The notes under the pieces are model-generated. The model was given only the letters and a program-made list of their open reading frames with translations. It was not told where the DNA came from and ran no database searches. 64,000 nt of DNA from JAPPLB01 sp965218555 (GTDB lineage Bacteria; Acidobacteriota; Terriglobia; Bryobacterales; UBA6623): contig OZ244625.1 in assembly GCA_965218555.1 (NCBI GenBank), positions 4,278,001 through 4,342,000 on the forward strand, given 5' to 3'. The position numbers and the translations under genes are program-made. Below, one piece after another: positions 44,234 through 52,876 of this stretch; the first letter of the stretch is position 1, and each line of letters starts with the position of its first letter.

Positions 44234-44845
44234 CTAGACGTGGATGCCGACTCGCCAGAGAATGTAACCCAGTGATTCGCGGGCGTAGAACCAGTGTCTT
44301 CGCCACGGGCTGATCTGCCGGGGACGCCGTGGTGAGCCGTAAACTTCGATCCCCAGCGACTCGAACATGCGCTTGATTCGGAAAATGTGGTAGGAGTCGC
44401 TGACGACGACGCAGGAGCGCAGTTCCATGCGGTCCATGATTTCCGCGACCGCCAGGGCGCTTTGAACGGTGGATTTGCCCTCTGTTTCGACGGTCACAAA
44501 CTCAGCCGGAACGCCTTGCTGGGAGAGGTACTCGCGGCTGACCTCGCTTTCGGAGAAGGCGGCTCCCTCGCCAACGCCGCCTGTTGTGATGATGCGCGGC
44601 GCGACGCCACGGCGGTAGAGCTGGAGGGCGTGGTCAAGGCGCGCCCGCAGAACTGGTGACGGACGGCCCAAATACTGAGCGGCGCCCAGCACGACGATCA
44701 CATCGACCTGCCGTGCCTCATCGAGGCGGGCTTGGCGCCAAACGCTGTAGTAGACGTTCGAGAAGTAGGCAACGCCAAGTGCGGCGGCGATTAGAAGAAC
44801 CCCGGCCCAGAGTCGACGGCGGCGCGGCTTGGCTTCCTCAGTCAT
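44234..44845 (-). CDS. YdcF/ElyC-family (DUF218) membrane-anchored protein
   Basis: A 203-residue protein from ATG 44845 in an ATGA overlap with the tsaC/sua5 stop. One N-terminal membrane helix (LWAGVLLIAAALGVAYFSNV) is followed by the DUF218 domain: VDVIVVLGAAQYLGRPSPVL, RIITTGGVGEG, VETEGKSTVQSALAVAEIMD and VVVSDSYHIFRIKRMFESLG. ElyC/SanA-type proteins are linked to envelope integrity and polyprenyl carrier metabolism; the reaction is not established. Confidence 0.9.
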   Translation of the reverse strand: MTEEAKPRRRRLWAGVLLIAAALGVAYFSNVYYSVWRQARLDEARQVDVIVVLGAAQYLGRPSPVLRARLDHALQLYRRGVAPRIITTGGVGEGAAFSESEVSREYLSQQGVPAEFVTVETEGKSTVQSALAVAEIMDRMELRSCVVVSDSYHIFRIKRMFESLGIEVYGSPRRPRQISPWRRHWFYARESLGYILWRVGIHV

Positions 44846-45465
44846 CGCAGGTACGGGTCCAGTTCCCGGACAGGTATGGCGCCGCTCCGAATCACGCAAG
44901 GCTCGCCGCTGAGATCGATGATCGTCGAAACCTGCCGGTTGGCCGACCGGCCGCCATCGACAACATAACAGAGCCTGGCGCCGAACTGCCGTACCACTTC
45001 GTCCGCCGTTGTGGCCGCGGCAAGACCGGAAAGATTGGCGCTTGTGCCTGTGAGGGGTGATCCGATCGATCGGCCGAGCATACGGATCAAGGGCGACCCG
45101 GGACAGCGCACCGCGACGTTTCCGGTCCCGGCCGTTACGAGTTCCGGTACGGATTTGCTGGCCGGCAGAATAACGGTCAACGGGCCCGGCCAGAAGCGTG
45201 AGGCAATCGCCCGAAACGGATGGGGGAAGGTTCGGACAAGAGGAGCAAGGCGCCGCCACCCGTCGATGAGCAAGAGAATGGGCTTCGTTTCCGGACGCCG
45301 CTTGAGGCGGAAAAGCATCCGCACGGCCTTGCTGTCAAACGGATTCGCCACCATCCCGTAGACAGTGTCGGTCGGCATGGCAACTACGGAGCCGCGGCGA
45401 ATCACACTTGCGATGCGGCGCACCTGCCGCCAATCAGGCCTCTGTGGATCCACGGGGAGTAGCAT
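44842..45465 (-). CDS. tsaC: Threonylcarbamoyl-AMP synthase (Sua5/YrdC/YciO family)
   Basis: About 207 residues from ATG 45465; the frame extends upstream but would run into the divergent trmH gene. The YrdC fold is clear: RGSVVAMPTDTVYGMVANPF, RLKRRPETKPILLLIDGW, FWPGPLTVILPAS, VAVRCPGSPLIRML and GSPLTGTSANLSG. It makes threonylcarbamoyl-AMP for the t6A modification of tRNAs reading ANN codons. The length fits the single-domain TsaC type. Upstream gap to trmH is only about 40 bases, so divergent promoters must be packed there. Confidence 0.93.
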   Translation of the reverse strand: MLLPVDPQRPDWRQVRRIASVIRRGSVVAMPTDTVYGMVANPFDSKAVRMLFRLKRRPETKPILLLIDGWRRLAPLVRTFPHPFRAIASRFWPGPLTVILPASKSVPELVTAGTGNVAVRCPGSPLIRMLGRSIGSPLTGTSANLSGLAAATTADEVVRQFGARLCYVVDGGRSANRQVSTIIDLSGEPCVIRSGAIPVRELDPYLR

Positions 45466-45504
45466 CACTACTTGAATTCTAATACGCCCGAAACCCCTGA
45501 TAGG

Positions 45505-46341
45505 ATGAGTGGCGTTTTGGTCCGGCCCGTTTCTGAGCTGCGAAGTCCGAGCAATCCGCTCATCAAGGATGTGCGCCGCGCAGTGACCCGATCCGCTGCG
45601 ACCCAAAAGGGCCTTTGGGTCGCTGAGTCGTTGCGTTTGTTCGATGAAGCGCTGGCGAGTCGGCTCAGGGTTGACACGGTGGTTGCCGCCGCACGCAGGC
45701 GCCGCGAGGTTGAGGCAAGGCTGCGCGGGCATGTTGAAGTGGCGCTCAGCATTGTCAACGACAACCTGTTCTCACAGATCACGAGCACGGAAACAAGCCA
45801 AGGCGTGCTGGCGCTCGTGGAGCCCCCGCATTGTGATCTTGAGGAGCTATTCAAGGGCACGCCTCTCGTAGTTGCGCTCGACGCTATCCAAGATCCCGGA
45901 AATGTCGGGACGATTGTGCGCACCGCGGAAGCTTTTGGGGCGACGGGCGTTGTCTTGCTGAAGGGGACGGCGCACGCGGCGAATCCCAAGACTTTGCGTG
46001 CCTCGGCCGGTTCGCTGTTTCGTCTTCCTCACATCGAAGGCCTTGAACCCAAAGAGTTGATCGACGAAATCAACAAGCGCGGCCTGCGTTGCTTCGCCGC
46101 ATCTCCGCGAGCGGAAATACCGCTTTCCCAAGCACGCCTCGAGCGAGGCTGCGTGATCGTTCTGGGCTCGGAAGCTCACGGCGTCCGGCCGGCTTTGCGG
46201 GCCGTCGCCGAAGATCTGCAGATCCCGACCAGAGCCGTGGAGTCGCTCAACGTCTCTGCTGCAGCCGCTGTTGTACTTTACGAGGCGTCTCGCAGGCGGA
46301 CCGCCTCGGGCGAAAACCGGAACGACAGGGACACAGGGTGA
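45505..46341 (+). CDS. TrmH/SpoU-family RNA 2'-O-methyltransferase
   Basis: A 278-residue SPOUT methyltransferase acting on rRNA or tRNA ribose. ATG 45505 is preferred to TTG 45472. An N-terminal substrate-binding domain (SPSNPLIKDVRRAVTR, GLWVAESLRLFDEAL) precedes the knotted catalytic domain with ALDAIQDPGNVGTIVRTAEA, VIVLGSEAHGVRP and VESLNVSAAAAVVLYEA, the three SPOUT motifs. Its TGA overlaps the GTG start of rarA. Confidence 0.94.
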   Translation: MSGVLVRPVSELRSPSNPLIKDVRRAVTRSAATQKGLWVAESLRLFDEALASRLRVDTVVAAARRRREVEARLRGHVEVALSIVNDNLFSQITSTETSQGVLALVEPPHCDLEELFKGTPLVVALDAIQDPGNVGTIVRTAEAFGATGVVLLKGTAHAANPKTLRASAGSLFRLPHIEGLEPKELIDEINKRGLRCFAASPRAEIPLSQARLERGCVIVLGSEAHGVRPALRAVAEDLQIPTRAVESLNVSAAAAVVLYEASRRRTASGENRNDRDTG

Positions 46342-47654
46342 GCCTTTTCGAGTTTTCTGAGCCGATTTCGGAAGAAATTGCCGGACGGCCTCTCGCCGAT
46401 CGGATGCGGCCACGCCTCTTGGACGAGTTCATGGGGCAAGAGCATCTGCTTGGTCGGGGCAAGCCTTTGCGCGTGCAAATCGAGCGAGACCAACTCAGCT
46501 CGATGATCCTATGGGGACCGCCGGGCGTGGGCAAGACGACCCTGGCCCGCCTGATTGCACAAACCGGTCGCGGTCAGTTCGTACCGTTCAGCGCCGTACT
46601 GAGCGGTATCAAGGAAGTGAAAGCCGTGATGGCCGATGCGGAGCGAGCTCGCCGGGCCGGGATCCGGACTGTCGTGTTTGTCGACGAAATTCATCGCTTC
46701 AACAAGGCCCAGCAGGACGCCTTCCTACCCTATGTCGAACGCGGCGACGTGATTCTCATTGGAGCGACGACGGAGAACCCGTCTTTCGAAGTTATTTCGG
46801 CACTGCTCTCGCGTTGTCGAGTGCATATGCTGCGCGCGCTCACGGCCGGTGAGTTGGTGAGCATTCTCAAAGCGGCGCTGAAAGACACGGATCGCGGTCT
46901 GGGCGATACAGAGATTTCTGTTTCCGATGAGTTGCTGGAACGGATGGCTCTCTTCTCGAACGGCGACGCCCGCGCTGCTCTTGCGACGCTGGAAGCCGCC
47001 GTCGCTTCAGCTCCGGACGGAGAGATTACCGAAGGGCTGCTCGCGGATGTGCTCGAACGCAAGCTGGTCCGATATGACAAGTCTGGGGAAGAGCACTTCA
47101 ACTTGATCTCGGCGCTGCACAAGTCGGTGCGGTCGAGCGACCCGGATGCAGCTCTCTATTGGTTGGGCCGCATGCTGGAGGGCGGCGAAGACCGCATCTA
47201 CATCCTGCGGCGCATGGTTCGGATGGCGTCCGAGGATATAGGCTTGGCGGATCCTCGTGCTCTGGAGCAGGCCGTGGCGGCTGTGGAAGCGTTTCGACTG
47301 ATCGGAGAACCGGAAGGCGATCTGGTGCTTGCACAGGTGGCTGTGTACTTGGCGGTTGCGCCGAAGTCGGATGCCGTGTATCGGGCGCTGGGGAGTGTCA
47401 AGGAAGACGTGAGGAACTCGATGGCTGATCCGGTACCGATGCAGCTTCGCAATGCTCCCACGAGCGCCATGAAGCATTGGGGTTACGGCAAGGGCTACCA
47501 GCACGCGCATCACTTCGAGGACGCCGTCACGGCCATGGAATGTCTGCCGGAGTCGTTGCGGGGCCGCCGGTACTACCATCCGACCGAGCGTGGGGTCGAG
47601 AAGCGCATCGCGGAACGGCTGCGGGAGTTGCTTCGTGATAAGGGGCACAAATGA
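46338..47654 (+). CDS. rarA: Replication-associated recombination protein A (AAA+ ATPase)
   Basis: A 438-residue homologue of RarA/MgsA/WRNIP1, acting at stalled replication forks. GTG 46338 forms a GTGA overlap with trmH, and the protein then begins with LFEFSEPISEEIAGRPLADR as in the family. Walker A is GPPGVGKTT at 60-68, Walker B VVFVDEIHRFNKAQQDAFLP, and sensor 1 GATTENPSFE. The C-terminal MgsA tetramerisation domain includes LMGRMLEGGED-like and RRMVRMASEDIGLADPRAL and ends KRIAERLRELLRDK. Confidence 0.95.
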   Translation: MSLFEFSEPISEEIAGRPLADRMRPRLLDEFMGQEHLLGRGKPLRVQIERDQLSSMILWGPPGVGKTTLARLIAQTGRGQFVPFSAVLSGIKEVKAVMADAERARRAGIRTVVFVDEIHRFNKAQQDAFLPYVERGDVILIGATTENPSFEVISALLSRCRVHMLRALTAGELVSILKAALKDTDRGLGDTEISVSDELLERMALFSNGDARAALATLEAAVASAPDGEITEGLLADVLERKLVRYDKSGEEHFNLISALHKSVRSSDPDAALYWLGRMLEGGEDRIYILRRMVRMASEDIGLADPRALEQAVAAVEAFRLIGEPEGDLVLAQVAVYLAVAPKSDAVYRALGSVKEDVRNSMADPVPMQLRNAPTSAMKHWGYGKGYQHAHHFEDAVTAMECLPESLRGRRYYHPTERGVEKRIAERLRELLRDKGHK

Positions 47655-47950
47655 TTCTGCGTTTGGGGAGAGCTTAGGGGCCAAGTAGAGCCCGATGACT
47701 CTGTCAACATCCGACGCTTCAAAGCGTGGGTTCGCTGTTATCGGCGATTCTGATGAACCGGCGGACATGGCAACATAGGACTTTGCTCAGATCCTCTCGG
47801 CTGTTCACTCGCCATCGGCTCTGTTCTAATTCCCTGAGATTCTGGACGCCGTTGGCGGAGCGCCGCCGGTGGCGCTGGGAGCGCCAAGTGTGGAAGCGGA
47901 CGGTACAATGGATTCCTCTCCGTCAAGCATTTTCCCGAAATGACTTTCCC
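47655..47950. other. Short non-coding stretch before the hldE2-like gene
   Basis: Nearly 300 bases with no convincing gene. The hldE2-like frame is open back to 47726 but the upstream part has no coding character. A small inverted repeat, ACGCTTCAAAGCGT, lies at about 47713-47726; it has no T tract. A promoter for the hldE2-mfd unit is expected here. Confidence 0.4.
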
Positions 47951-48424
47951 ATGGGACCTCTTTTGAAGCGTTCTGACCTGATCGAGAAACGCCTCGCCTG
48001 GCGCGAAGCGGGGCAGACCGTCGTGTTCACCAACGGGTGCTTTGATCTTTTGCACCCCGGCCACATTCGCCTGTTTGAAGCGGCGCGCGAGCATGGAGAC
48101 GTGCTGGTTGTGGCCGTTAACGGGGATGAGAGCGTAAGGCGATTGAAGGGTGATGCGCGTCCGATTCTGTCTGCCGAAGAAAGGGGCGCCGTCTTGGGCG
48201 CGCTGGCGGCGGTGGACGCGGTGACGGTCTTCGACGAGGAGACGCCCTGTGAACTCCTCGAACAGCTACTGCCCGACGTGCTCGTCAAGGGTTCGGACTG
48301 GAGCCACTGGATCGCCGGCCGTGAGATCGTCGAAGATGCCGGAGGCCGGGTTTTCCCCATTCCGATCGAGCCCGGTTACTCCACGACCGATCTGGTGCAG
48401 ACGATTCTTGATCGAAACTCTTGA
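47951..48424 (+). CDS. hldE: D-glycero-beta-D-manno-heptose 1-phosphate adenylyltransferase-like protein
   Basis: A 157-residue nucleotidyltransferase equal to the C-terminal half of HldE (also called RfaE2), which activates heptose-1-phosphate with ATP for LPS core synthesis. ATG 47951 was chosen because the domain begins soon after. The nucleotidyltransferase motif NGCFDLLHPGHI occupies residues 28-39, with ALAAVDAVTVFDEETP, VLVKGSDWSHWIAGREIVED and GYSTTDLVQ downstream. The kinase half is not in the window. Its TGA overlaps the TTG start of mfd. Confidence 0.92.
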   Translation: MGPLLKRSDLIEKRLAWREAGQTVVFTNGCFDLLHPGHIRLFEAAREHGDVLVVAVNGDESVRRLKGDARPILSAEERGAVLGALAAVDAVTVFDEETPCELLEQLLPDVLVKGSDWSHWIAGREIVEDAGGRVFPIPIEPGYSTTDLVQTILDRNS

Positions 48425-51400
48425 TTCTCGTCGGCCTTAGTGACTTCTTCGATGTGGCGTCGCGCCACCCCTCGTTCCAGGCGCTGGTGCAGGCTGTTCG
48501 GGGCTCTGAGCCCCAAACATTGCGTCTGTCGGGACTCAACGCCACGGCAAAGGCCCTCTACCTGCTGCTGTTGTACAAGCTGACCGACCGGCCGATGGTC
48601 GTGCTGGTTGAGTCGAACCCCGTCGCCGAGGTGCTATGCGAAACGCTCACGGCGTTTCATGATCTGCTCGATTTCTCGAAGCATCGCGGCTCGCCCTTTG
48701 TTCTGCCGGCGCATGAGGTTCTTCCGTATCACGGACAGTCACCGCACCCGGAAGTCAGCGAGCGGCGGGGTATCGGGCTGTGGTGCATCGCCGAAGGTAG
48801 TGCTTCGATCGCCGTTGTCCCGATTCGGTCCGCATTGATGAAGATCCCCCGGAAGGAGTTCCTTCGTAATCTCGCTTGGCGGATTGAAATCGGAGACGAG
48901 TTCTTTGTCGAAGACCTTCTCGAAGGCCTCGTCTCGGTCGGCTACGAGAAGCAGGATCCCGTCGAGATGGTCGGGCAGTTCTCCCTGCGCGGCGGGATCA
49001 TCGACGTGTATTCTCCCGAAGCTCCGCATCCGATTCGTATCGAGATGTTGGGCGATCAGGTGGAATCGATTCGGCTCTTCGATGCGGAGAACCAGAAATC
49101 GATCCAGCGTGTGGATCAGGCCTTGTTACTCCCATTGACAGAGTATCCGGTGGCATCGGCGGGCCGGGTAAATGAGAACGCGGACGAAGATACGGGAGAT
49201 CCCGAGATCCTACCCCTCGGCTGGGAGTTCAGCGCGCAGACGGCCGCTACGCGCACGGGCTCCATTCTTGATCTGTTAGTCAATCCGCTAGTTGTCTGGT
49301 CCGAGCGAGCGGCGATTCAGGCCGACGGCGAAAAGTTGTGGGAGAAACTCGAAGGCGGCTATGAGGCGGCGGGCAGCGTAGAACCGCCCCCCGCGAATTT
49401 CTACTTCACACCGTCAAGCTTCGCCGAGAAAGCGCAACGAGGCTCTCAGGTGCTCGTGGAAGAGCTTGCAGTCGAGGCCGTCGGCGAACAGTGGCTGCAT
49501 CTCGCGACACAGCCGACACCGAGCTTCCAGGGCAACGTGTCACACTTCGTACGCGAATTGCAGGCTCAAGTGAGCAGCGCACGCCGAGCTTTGATCGCCG
49601 GACATTCGCCCGGTGACGTGGAGCGGCTCGCTGACATTCTCACTGAAAACGAAATCGGCTATCAGCTCAGTCTTAAAGATCCTTTCAAGGCGGCCAGCCC
49701 CTATCTCGAGGAGAAAGCCCGCCTGGCCGGTCCGGTGTCGAAGGTCCTGTTGGCGGAATCGCCGATTCGCCGCGGCGTGACGCTTCCAGACAGCAATCTC
49801 GTCCTTTACGGTCACGAAGATCTGTTCGCATCTTCCGACCTGGTTGCGCGGCCGCAGAAAGGCAAATCAGCTCGGTCGACATTCCTTTCCGACTTGCAGG
49901 ATCTCAATGAAGGCGATTTGATCGTCCACGCTGAGCATGGCATCGGGCTATTCGTCGGGTTGCGGCAAGTCGAGCACGCCGGACGGCGCGAAGACTTGAT
50001 GCTGATCGAGTATGCCGACCGCGCCCGGCTCTACCTGCCGCTGCATCGGCTCGACTTGATCCAGAAGTATCACGGCGCCGGTGGGAAGCCGCCGCCGCTC
50101 GACCGCATGGGAGGGCAGACCTGGTCACGCACGAGAGCCCGTGTCAAAGCAAAGCTGCTCGACATGGCTGACGAGCTGATCAAGCTCCACGCCGTGAGAG
50201 GTAAGACGACTGGCTTTGCATTCTCGCCGGACAGCAATTGGCAGCGGGAGTTCGAAGAGGCTTTCGAGTTCATCGAGACCCCAGACCAGATTCAGTCCAT
50301 CAAAGACATCAAGAAGGACATGGAGTCGGAGCGGCCGATGGACCGGCTGGTGTGCGGTGACGTCGGGTTCGGCAAGACGGAAGTGGCGATGCGGGCCGTG
50401 TTCAAGGCCTTGGGGGACGGCAAACAGGTCGCCGTGCTCGCGCCGACGACGGTTCTCGCGTTTCAGCACCACGAGACGTTTTCGCAGCGCTTCGCGTCGT
50501 TCCCTATCGAGATCGAAAGGCTCACGCGGTTTCGGACGCGGTCGCAGCAGAAGGAGATTATCGAGAGGCTCGCAGAGGGCACGGTCGATGTTTTGATCGG
50601 GACCCACCGCTTGCTTTCCAAGGATGTCACTTTTTTGGATCTCGGGCTCTTGATAGTCGATGAGGAACAACGGTTCGGTGTCCGCCACAAAGAGCGGTTA
50701 AAGCAACTCACGAAGAACGTGGACGTGCTCACTCTTACCGCGACGCCGATTCCGAGAACGCTCCAAATGTCGCTTGTGGGCTTGCGGGACATCTCGATCA
50801 TCCAGACACCGCCGCGCGACCGGCTCGCCATTCAAACAGTCGTCGCTCCGTCGTCGGACCAGATCATTCGAGACGCCATCGAACGCGAGCTGGCCCGCAA
50901 AGGCCAAGTGTATTTCATCTATAACCGTGTTGAAACGATCTGGCGGATTGCCGCTTACTTGCAGAAGCTCGTGCCAAAGGCGCGTATCGGGGTAGGCCAC
51001 GGTCAGATGTTAACCAAGGACCTTGAGAAAGTGATCCTCAAGTTCATGCGGCGCGAGTACGATGTTCTGTTGTCGACAACGATTGTCGAGAACGGACTCG
51101 ACATCCCGATGGCCAACACGATTCTCATTCACAGGTCGGACCGGTTTGGATTGTCCGAACTCTATCAGTTGCGAGGCCGGGTGGGGCGCTCGAATCGCCG
51201 GGCATATGCATACCTGCTTGTCGACGAAGAAGCGGAGTTGTCATCGACGGCACGCAAGCGGCTCGCGGCACTACGGGAATTCAGCGAATTGGGGTCGGGC
51301 TTCAAGATCTCGGCTCTCGACCTCGAGTTGCGCGGCGCCGGAAATCTGCTGGGCTCCGAGCAGCATGGGCAGATCGCCGCCGTCGGTTTTGAAACTTACT

Positions 51401-51927
51401 GCCGTCTGCTGGAAGAAGCGATGCGGAAGCTCGAAGGCGAGGAGGTAGAGGAAGAAGTCCGCACGACGGTCAAGCTGCGATTGGACCTGCACATCCCGAC
51501 AGATTACATCCGCGACGAGACACAACGCCTTCAGGCCTACAAGCGCCTGGCCGAGATCCGAACACGCGAAGATCGCGCTCGCCTGCTGGAGGAGTTACGT
51601 GACCGGTACGGCTCGTTGCCCGAGCCGGTGCATCATCTCGCGGGCCATGCCCTGGTCAAATCTCGGGCCGAGCGGATGCGCATCCAGTCGATTGAGCGCA
51701 AGCGAGGCCGCTGGATGCTGCGCTTCCGCGAAGACTCACGGGTGGATACGACCCGTCTGATGCATTTTTTGGCGGAGACTCCCAGCGTGACATTCTCTCC
51801 CGATAGACTCTTGGAGTGGCGGCAGATGGAGAAGCAGACGCCCAGCGCGGCCACAGCGCTCAAGGAGCTCGACGCCCTGCTGGACAGGCTCGAACGTAAA
51901 ACGGAATCCTCGACAGCGCCGGTTTAA
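48421..51927 (+). CDS. mfd: Transcription-repair coupling factor
   Basis: A 1168-residue ATP-dependent translocase that removes stalled RNA polymerase and recruits UvrA. It begins at TTG 48421, overlapping the hldE2 stop (TTGA). The UvrB-like N-terminal part includes FVLPAHEVLPYHGQSPHPEV and FSLRGGIIDVYSPEA; the polymerase-binding domain has LNEGDLIVHAEHGIGLFVGL; the helicase has Walker A CGDVGFGKTEVAMRA near residue 644, DEEQ near 747 and LTATPIPRTLQMSL. The C-terminal UvrA-mimic regulation domain (RLDLHIPTDYIRDETQRLQA) is complete. Confidence 0.97.
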   Translation: MILVGLSDFFDVASRHPSFQALVQAVRGSEPQTLRLSGLNATAKALYLLLLYKLTDRPMVVLVESNPVAEVLCETLTAFHDLLDFSKHRGSPFVLPAHEVLPYHGQSPHPEVSERRGIGLWCIAEGSASIAVVPIRSALMKIPRKEFLRNLAWRIEIGDEFFVEDLLEGLVSVGYEKQDPVEMVGQFSLRGGIIDVYSPEAPHPIRIEMLGDQVESIRLFDAENQKSIQRVDQALLLPLTEYPVASAGRVNENADEDTGDPEILPLGWEFSAQTAATRTGSILDLLVNPLVVWSERAAIQADGEKLWEKLEGGYEAAGSVEPPPANFYFTPSSFAEKAQRGSQVLVEELAVEAVGEQWLHLATQPTPSFQGNVSHFVRELQAQVSSARRALIAGHSPGDVERLADILTENEIGYQLSLKDPFKAASPYLEEKARLAGPVSKVLLAESPIRRGVTLPDSNLVLYGHEDLFASSDLVARPQKGKSARSTFLSDLQDLNEGDLIVHAEHGIGLFVGLRQVEHAGRREDLMLIEYADRARLYLPLHRLDLIQKYHGAGGKPPPLDRMGGQTWSRTRARVKAKLLDMADELIKLHAVRGKTTGFAFSPDSNWQREFEEAFEFIETPDQIQSIKDIKKDMESERPMDRLVCGDVGFGKTEVAMRAVFKALGDGKQVAVLAPTTVLAFQHHETFSQRFASFPIEIERLTRFRTRSQQKEIIERLAEGTVDVLIGTHRLLSKDVTFLDLGLLIVDEEQRFGVRHKERLKQLTKNVDVLTLTATPIPRTLQMSLVGLRDISIIQTPPRDRLAIQTVVAPSSDQIIRDAIERELARKGQVYFIYNRVETIWRIAAYLQKLVPKARIGVGHGQMLTKDLEKVILKFMRREYDVLLSTTIVENGLDIPMANTILIHRSDRFGLSELYQLRGRVGRSNRRAYAYLLVDEEAELSSTARKRLAALREFSELGSGFKISALDLELRGAGNLLGSEQHGQIAAVGFETYCRLLEEAMRKLEGEEVEEEVRTTVKLRLDLHIPTDYIRDETQRLQAYKRLAEIRTREDRARLLEELRDRYGSLPEPVHHLAGHALVKSRAERMRIQSIERKRGRWMLRFREDSRVDTTRLMHFLAETPSVTFSPDRLLEWRQMEKQTPSAATALKELDALLDRLERKTESSTAPV

Positions 51928-52054
51928 CGTGTGCCGCCCATATTTCCGAATTCGCGACAAGCTTCTTCTTCCTGTCAATCCAAGCGATCCTGGCGGCTAC
52001 GGAGTTTTTCCGACTACTGGGTCACTGCTTCTGCCACGAGCTCAGGGCCTCTGT

Positions 52055-52485
52055 TTAGCGCGGCGCGGGCTTGTGAAAGCGGAACCAGGCTTTACGGATC
52101 AACACCGGGACCCCGACCAGGAGCAGATAGGGAATCAGAGCTGCGATCAGTACGACAGGCGGGCCGAGCAATCCTCCGAATAAACTGAACAGGATCGCGA
52201 ACGGAGTCGCCAGCCCAACGCCAACCATCAAGGCGGAGCGCCAAGCTCCCGTACAGCCCCTCAAGAGGCGTTGCACCAAGCAACCCAACCAGCAGGCCGC
52301 ACAGAAAAAACATGGCGAGCCCGAACAGCATTGCCGGTATCTCGAGCGGGTTGGACGGTATCCAACCCCCCCCGGCCCCCGAATCGCACAAGGGCCACCA
52401 GGATTTGCAAGATGCAGAAGCCCGCGCCAAACACCACGGGCGTCTTCCAATAACCCCAGGAAAATTGCGGCCTCTTAGCCTTCAT
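52055..52485 (-). pseudogene. Frameshifted small membrane protein gene
   Basis: Leftward from ATG 52485 a membrane protein reads WKTPVVFGAGFCILQILVAL then VRFGG; at a run of eight C (about 52364-52371) the sense moves to another frame that continues WIPSNPLEIPAMLFGLAMFF and CGLLVGLLGATPLEGLYGS; near 52235 it moves again to ALMVGVGLATPFAILFSLFG and PYLLLVGVPVLI plus a basic tail, ending with TAA at 52055. Joined, it would be a protein of about 140 residues with four hydrophobic helices. Either a decayed gene or assembly errors in homopolymers. Family not recognised. Confidence 0.6.
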
Positions 52486-52852
52486 TTCTTACCACGTGGG
52501 GAGGCGAAGTGCGTGAGAGGGCCGTCAGGACGAGGCGCGAGCCACTTGCCGCGCGGAGGTGTACTTGACCGTACATCGAGCACGGCAAGCAAGCGCAACG
52601 AAGTCATGGCGGTCGTATCGCGTGCTGCGGCCGTCAGGTGGTGAGAAATGCAGGCTTGGTTGGTGTGGCGTTTTTTGAAGTTCCTGTATCTGATTCCATG
52701 GCAATCCGTCGGACGTCGAATTAAAAACCCGACAGTTGTTTGGCGCTCACGATGACCCTCGCCAGCCCTCACCATTTCTTCTACTATCCGATTATGTCTT
52801 TACGGATGCACGAAGACAAGGACACCAGATGTATGCGGGCCTCACCTCGCCT
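52486..52852. other. Intergenic region before the decayed IS630 element
   Basis: About 370 bases with no recognised gene. One short frame (52648-52755, + strand, ATG to TGA, 35 codons) encodes a basic, aromatic peptide, AWLVWRFLKFLYLIPW followed by RRIKNP-type residues, with GGTGGTGAG upstream. I would not call it without conservation evidence. Confidence 0.35.
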
Positions 52853-52876
52853 TATTGAGTTTCGCATAGTATACCG

